Origin: Marinobacter daqiaonensis
GTDB lineage: Bacteria > Pseudomonadota > Gammaproteobacteria > Pseudomonadales > Oleiphilaceae
Assembly: GCF_900115285.1 (NCBI RefSeq)
Contig: NZ_FOYW01000003.1
Location: 310,001-374,000, forward strand
Length of the DNA stretch: 64,000 bases
Reading direction: 5' to 3'
The notes under the pieces are model-generated. The model saw only the letters and a program-made list of their open reading frames with translations, was not told the origin of the DNA and did not search any database. Position numbers and translations under genes: made by a program. How positions within the stretch are numbered: the stretch's first letter is position 1; every line of letters starts with the position of its first letter. Of this stretch, positions 59,945-64,000 are shown in pieces.

Positions 59945-60838
59945 TCAGGTTGCGTACTCCGGGGCGTGACTGTTGCTCCGGGGAAGAAGGGTCAGGTCCC
60001 ATGCCTCGTCCGCCCAGGAGAGCAGAAGATCCGCTGGGGCATCCCGTAGCTCCGTAGGTGGTTGCTGACCGAGCGTTACCAGCGCGTCCCAGAGGTTTCG
60101 GCCAGGGTGGGTGTCATCCAGAGCAGGGGCATGATTCTGCTTGCTGAGCTTCTGTCCCTGGCGGTTCAGCACAACCGGAATGTGAGCCCGGCTGGGCGGC
60201 GTGGCACCCAGGGCACGGTATATCTGCTGCTGCTGGGCGGTGGTTTCCAGCAGGTCCGACCCCCGAACAATGTCGCTGATGCTCTGGTCCACGTCGTCCA
60301 CGACCACGGCCAGCTGGTAAGCGACAAAGCCCTCCTTGCGCAGAATCACCGGGTCATTCCGCATGCCCTGCACCACCTGTTGCTGTGGTCCCAGGATACG
60401 GTCCCGCCAACTGAAAACCTCATCCGTAAGGGCAAACCGCGTTGCGACCGGACGGTCGGGAGGCGCTTCGCCCCCCTCTCGGCAGTGAAAGGGATGATGC
60501 CCGTCGTTGGCTCTGAGTTCGCTGCGGCTGCAGCCGCAGCGATAGGCAAAGCCCGAACTGACCAGATCATCCGCAACGGTGTGGTAGATTTCCAGTCGCG
60601 CCGACTGATAGCGCACGCCCTCGTCCCAGTGAAGTGAGTGGGCCTCCAGGCTTTTCAGGATGCGGTCGGTGGCTTCGGGGCTTTCCCGGAGGGGGTCGAG
60701 GTCTTCGATACGGACAAGCCACTTGCCTTTACGGGTGCGGGCCTCCAGAAAACTGGCAAGGGCGGTCACCAGAGAGCCAAAATGCAGAGGGCCAGTGGGA
60801 GAGGGGGCGAATCGTCCGCGATATTCGGTCGTGGTCAT
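59945..60838 (-). CDS. gluQ: Glutamyl-Q tRNA(Asp) synthetase
   Basis: Truncated glutamyl-tRNA synthetase paralogue without an anticodon-binding domain; it adds glutamate to queuosine 34 of tRNA-Asp. 297 aa from MTTTEYRGRFAPSPTGPLHF. HIGH-like motif APSPTGPLHFGSLV, VRIEDLDPLRESPEAT, Cys-containing zinc region (YRCGCSRSEL, FHCREGG) and KMSKS-like QGQKLSKQNHAP. It follows dksA by 57 bp, the standard dksA-gluQ pairing. Confidence 0.95.
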   Translation of the reverse strand: MTTTEYRGRFAPSPTGPLHFGSLVTALASFLEARTRKGKWLVRIEDLDPLRESPEATDRILKSLEAHSLHWDEGVRYQSARLEIYHTVADDLVSSGFAYRCGCSRSELRANDGHHPFHCREGGEAPPDRPVATRFALTDEVFSWRDRILGPQQQVVQGMRNDPVILRKEGFVAYQLAVVVDDVDQSISDIVRGSDLLETTAQQQQIYRALGATPPSRAHIPVVLNRQGQKLSKQNHAPALDDTHPGRNLWDALVTLGQQPPTELRDAPADLLLSWADEAWDLTLLPRSNSHAPEYAT

Positions 60839-60895
60839 GGCAGGGGGGAAGCGGGTGCGCGTACCTGCTGGCCACACACCCACTGTGGGTTCATC

Positions 60896-61336
60896 TCAGA
60901 TGCCGGTCTGGCGCTCGCGGATTTCGGCCAGGGTCTTGCAATCGATGCAGAGGGTCGCGGTGGGGCGGGCCTCAAGCCGGCGAATGCCGATCTCGACACC
61001 GCACTGGTCACAGAAGCCGTAGTCTTCCTTGTCGATGCGGTCGATGGTCTTGTCGATTTTCTTGATCAGCTTGCGTTCCCGGTCCCGGGTGCGAAGCTCG
61101 AGTGAGAACTCCTCCTCCTGGGATGCCCGATCGCTGGGGTCCGCATAATTGGCGGCGTCTTCCTGCATGTGGTGCATGGTGCGATCCACTTCCTCCATCA
61201 ACTCCTGACGCCACTGCATCAGCAGGTTGCGGAAGTGTTGCAGCATTTCAGGGCTCATGTATTCTTCACCCTTTTTGGCTTCATAGGGGGTGAAGTTGGT
61301 GAAGCTCTCGCGTGCGTTCTCTGCAGTCTTTGCCAT
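60896..61336 (-). CDS. dksA: RNA polymerase-binding transcription factor DksA
   Basis: Secondary-channel factor that acts with ppGpp to tune rRNA and amino-acid promoters. 146 aa, long coiled coil with the tip DPSDRASQEEEF (conserved Asp-X-X-Asp-X-Ala) and a four-Cys zinc finger CX2CX17CX2C (CDQCGVEIG to CIDCK). Divergent from sfsA. Functionally connected with spoT and rpoZ elsewhere in the window. Confidence 0.97.
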   Translation of the reverse strand: MAKTAENARESFTNFTPYEAKKGEEYMSPEMLQHFRNLLMQWRQELMEEVDRTMHHMQEDAANYADPSDRASQEEEFSLELRTRDRERKLIKKIDKTIDRIDKEDYGFCDQCGVEIGIRRLEARPTATLCIDCKTLAEIRERQTGI

Positions 61337-61507
61337 GTAACCCGGCCTCTTATTTGATACTCCAAAAGGACGCGGTCCGTGCCGCGCCCATCTGAATCAG
61401 GAGCCTGGAGGCTCCCCAGGAATCTGCGGAAAATAGCAGATATGCTGCGGGCGCGCCAGCTTTGTATGATGCCGGACCCACGTCCCTCATCTCACCATGG
61501 AGAAGTG

Positions 61508-62230
61508 ATGAAATTCCCTGAACCTCTTATCGAGGGCCGTTTGGTCAAACGCTACAAACGCTTCATGGCGGATGTGCGACTGCCCGATGGCAGCACCGTG
61601 ACAGCCCATTGTCCCAATACCGGCTCCATGCAGGGCTGTCAGCCCCCTGATGCCCGTGTATGGCTGAGCCCGGCCAGCAACCCCGCCCGCAAACTGCGGT
61701 ATACCTGGGAACTGGTGGAAACCGGGCCGGGCCAGATTGCCTGCATCAACACTGCGCGGCCCAACGCCCAGGCCCGGGCCGCGGTCGAGGCCGGGCGGAT
61801 CGCTTCGCTGGCGGATTACGGCACGGTCAGGGCGGAGGTGCGTTACGGCGACGAGAAAAGCAGGATTGACCTCCACCTGTCAGGCCACGAAAGCCGGTCC
61901 GATGCCTGGGTCGAAGTAAAGAACGTAACCCTCTGTGAGGACGGTATCGGTTACTTTCCGGATGCGGTGACCCTGCGGGGACAGAAACACCTGCGGGAGC
62001 TGATGGCGCAGGTCAGGGGTGGTGACCGGGCGATACTGCTGTTCTGCGTCAATCACACCGGCATCCGGGAGGTCAGGCCGGCAGATCACATCGACCCGGC
62101 CTATGGCGAGCTGCTCCGGGAAGCGGCCTCTCAGGGGGTGGAGGTGATGGCCTGGCAGGCAGAGCTGGAGGCAGGCGGTGAGCCAAGCGGCAGTCTGGTT
62201 CTGGTGCGGGAGTTAGCCGTGGTGCTCTGA
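61508..62230 (+). CDS. sfsA: Sugar fermentation stimulation protein SfsA
   Basis: 240-aa conserved protein with an OB-like N-terminal part and a nuclease-like C-terminal fold; its cellular role remains unclear. Motifs: [52 protein letters not shown] and [12 protein letters not shown]. Start ATG at 61508 after GAGAAG. It runs tail-to-tail with the Rieske gene with an 18-bp overlap. Confidence 0.94.
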   Translation: MKFPEPLIEGRLVKRYKRFMADVRLPDGSTVTAHCPNTGSMQGCQPPDARVWLSPASNPARKLRYTWELVETGPGQIACINTARPNAQARAAVEAGRIASLADYGTVRAEVRYGDEKSRIDLHLSGHESRSDAWVEVKNVTLCEDGIGYFPDAVTLRGQKHLRELMAQVRGGDRAILLFCVNHTGIREVRPADHIDPAYGELLREAASQGVEVMAWQAELEAGGEPSGSLVLVRELAVVL

Positions 62231-62581
62231 CGGATCCCTGACTTCCACCTGGCCACCCACCACCCGGAGGGTGAGGGGCGTCAAGCTGTCCCCCTGGCAG
62301 GGCCCGGCAATGCAGTCACCCGATTCGGGCGTAAACAGCGCCCCATGGGTGGCACAGTGGATAAAGCAGTTATCGCTGTCCATAAAGCGCTCGGGCAGCC
62401 AGTTCAGGGTAATGCCCAGGTGTGGGCACCGGTTGCGGTAGCCATAGAGATGTCCCTTCCGGCGGAACACGAAGCAGGGCGTCTCGCCCAGGCTGAATTC
62501 CAGGAACTGGCCCTCCCGGATACTCTCCTCGGCCCCGATGGTTGTCCAGGACTTGCCAGCAACCGGTACCGCCGGACTCAT
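62213..62581 (-). CDS. Rieske [2Fe-2S] protein
   Basis: A 122-aa small Rieske ferredoxin-like protein. The cluster ligands are in [14 protein letters not shown] (Cys-X-His) and [19 protein letters not shown] (Cys-X2-His). Similar proteins serve as electron carriers or are nitrite-reductase small-subunit-like; no partner oxygenase is adjacent. ATG overlaps the stop of the phosphotransferase/ATPase gene (ATGA), so the two are translated together. Cytoplasmic. Confidence 0.88.
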   Translation of the reverse strand: MSPAVPVAGKSWTTIGAEESIREGQFLEFSLGETPCFVFRRKGHLYGYRNRCPHLGITLNWLPERFMDSDNCFIHCATHGALFTPESGDCIAGPCQGDSLTPLTLRVVGGQVEVRDPSEHHG

Positions 62582-64000
62582 TCGGTTCCCGTGATTCCGA
62601 AGTGGGCGCGGATACGTTGGGCGAGCTCGCCCGCGGCCAGGGACTCGTCCGTATGCACATGGACAGTGTGGGTCTTCTCCATGGTGGAGATCGGCTCTTC
62701 CCACTCTTTCTGCTTGTCGAGCAGCGACTCATCGGCCTCGGATGCGTCCCCACTGCGGGCACGGATCCACTGGCGCCGGGTTTCCTCGGGGGCCTCGCAG
62801 TGAATCAGGGCGAAGGGCACGCCCAGGCTTTCCGCGACGCCGGCCAACAACTCCCTTTCGTTCTCCCTCAGGCAGGCGGCATCGACGATCACGCCGAAAC
62901 CGGCCAGCAGCAACTGCTTCGAAAGATCCGCCAGACGGTGATAGGTCTGGCGATTGGCCTTCTCGGTATACAGGTTTTCGCCAACACCGGACTTCGAGTT
63001 GTCCAGCGGGCCCAGACCGGCCATGCGCTTGCGCTCGACGTCCGACCGCAGTCGCACCAGACCAAGCTCCGAGGCCAGGGCATGACTGACGGTGGACTTG
63101 CCGCTGGCGGAGAGACCGGTAGTGGCCAGCAGGTAAGGCATGGGGATTTCGGTGTAGTGCTCCGCCAGGTTGGCATAGTCCCGGTACTTGTCCAGCAGGC
63201 CGCTTCTGTCCTGCTCGGACAGACCTTCGTTACCACGGGTGAACAGGGCGATCTTGGCCCGCACCATGGCTCGGTAGGACTTGTAGAGCGGGAGAAGCTC
63301 CAGCCCTTCAAAATCGCCACGCCATTCAAGGTAGGTGTTGAGAGTATGGCTGGCCAGGGCGAATTCCCGGCGGGACTCCAGGTCCATCAGCAGGAACGCC
63401 AGATCGTTGATCACGTCAATCCAGCGGAACGGTTCGCTGAACTCGATGCAGTCAAAAACCGTTACCCTGCCTTCAAAAAGGGTGATGTTCGCCAGGTGCA
63501 GGTCGCCATGGCATTCCCGGACGTAGCCGTTCTGGCGGCGCTGGGCAATCAGTGCCTGCTGGCGCTCGAAGGTGGAACGGGCCCAGCCCTCCAGGGCGTC
63601 GAGCTGGCCGATAAGGTCGGCATCGTTGTCCAGCATCGGCCGGATCTGGTCAAAATTCTCCTGCATGGCGGCAAATACCGCTTCCGGTGTGCCCAGGGGC
63701 TTGTCGTCGGGGATCGGGGGAAGCTGGTCGTGAAACCGGGCTACGTCCTCAGCCAGCTCGCTGAGCAGCTCCGGTGTCAGGCTCCCGCGCTCCTGGAGGC
63801 CGTCGAACAGCCCGTCCTGACTGAACTGCCGCATGCGTATCGCGTACTCGAAGGGTTCGCCGGCGCCATTGAATTCCGGTGCCTCCGGCGTGCCGGTGAT
63901 GGCGACGATGTCGAGGTAGAGTGGCTCTGCCAGGCGACGGTTGAGGCGCAGTTCCTCCTGGCAGAAGTGGAGCCGTTTCTCGAGTGTGGAAAAATCGAGA
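62578..64000 (-). CDS. Bifunctional aminoglycoside phosphotransferase-like/P-loop ATPase protein (N-terminus beyond the window)
   Basis: 474 visible codons of a two-domain protein; the start lies past position 64000, since the frame stays open and family-like (FCQEELRLNRRLAEPLYLDI) to the edge. The first domain resembles an APH/choline-kinase fold (YVRECHGDLHLANI with the catalytic Asp, VFDCIEFSEPFRWIDVINDL). The second is a zeta-toxin-like or gluconokinase-like P-loop domain (ATTGLSASGKSTVSHALASE). Such fusions are common and their substrates unknown. Coupled to the Rieske gene. Confidence 0.85.
   Translation of the reverse strand, partial: LDFSTLEKRLHFCQEELRLNRRLAEPLYLDIVAITGTPEAPEFNGAGEPFEYAIRMRQFSQDGLFDGLQERGSLTPELLSELAEDVARFHDQLPPIPDDKPLGTPEAVFAAMQENFDQIRPMLDNDADLIGQLDALEGWARSTFERQQALIAQRRQNGYVRECHGDLHLANITLFEGRVTVFDCIEFSEPFRWIDVINDLAFLLMDLESRREFALASHTLNTYLEWRGDFEGLELLPLYKSYRAMVRAKIALFTRGNEGLSEQDRSGLLDKYRDYANLAEHYTEIPMPYLLATTGLSASGKSTVSHALASELGLVRLRSDVERKRMAGLGPLDNSKSGVGENLYTEKANRQTYHRLADLSKQLLLAGFGVIVDAACLRENERELLAGVAESLGVPFALIHCEAPEETRRQWIRARSGDASEADESLLDKQKEWEEPISTMEKTHTVHVHTDESLAAGELAQRIRAHFGITGTE

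Overview
The window is a dense, GC-rich chromosomal segment of a gammaproteobacterium. Its conserved gene blocks match those of Pseudomonas and its marine relatives: pilTU/yggS/proC/yggT/metXW, pyrE-crc-rph-yicC-gmk-rpoZ-spoT, oxyR-recG, rpsU-dnaG-rpoD, and cbrAB-pcnB-folK-panBC. These blocks are joined differently from the Pseudomonas order I know. A Marinobacter-like organism is my best guess; this rests on remembered synteny and protein character, not on a search. I see no prophage, transposase gene, CRISPR array or rRNA operon.

Layout. 1-2.1 kb: partial amtB and glnK (minus) behind a sigma-54/NtrC control region, then ubiK. 2.2-4.5 kb: comM-like ATPase and trmB. 4.5-13.5 kb: a long minus-strand series yggS-proC-yggT-dynamin-like GTPase-metX-metW-DUF4426-rdgB-hemW-membrane protein. 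13.7-15.9 kb: pilT and pilU. 16-22 kb: polA and several small envelope or low-complexity proteins. 22.3-29.6 kb: pyrE, a Crc-type protein, rph, yicC, gmk, rpoZ, a candidate small RNA, spoT and ridA. 29.6-29.9 kb: a 270-bp element made of nested inverted repeats. 29.9-35.3 kb: an epimerase-like gene, oxyR, recG and an HDOD protein. 35.3-41.9 kb is the most accessory part: an Lnt-like acyltransferase with an unknown partner, a SUMF1-fold protein, remnants of an SGNH esterase and of a lipase chaperone, and a glutamine amidotransferase. 42-49 kb: tRNA-Ile2, rpoD-dnaG-rpsU, tsaD, plsY, folB and a folK-like gene. 49-59.9 kb: pgi, panC, panB, folK, pcnB, then a long non-coding gap, cbrB, cbrA and the tiny cbrX. 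59.9-64 kb: gluQ, dksA, sfsA, a Rieske protein and a partial phosphotransferase/ATPase.

The most notable result is an apparently complete carbon catabolite repression module. The 0.8-kb gap between cbrB and pcnB holds a good sigma-54 promoter, an upstream array of TGTTAC/GTAACA half-sites including a perfect 19-bp palindrome, about 380 nt rich in AACAACAA-type Hfq motifs, and an intrinsic terminator. This is what a CrcZ-type Hfq-sequestering RNA would look like. A 58-codon ORF overlapping the cbrA start matches CbrX, and a Crc-like protein with lost nuclease residues lies next to pyrE. Other leads are a possible 78-nt RNA upstream of spoT, the cruciform element behind ridA, and the decayed lipase locus.
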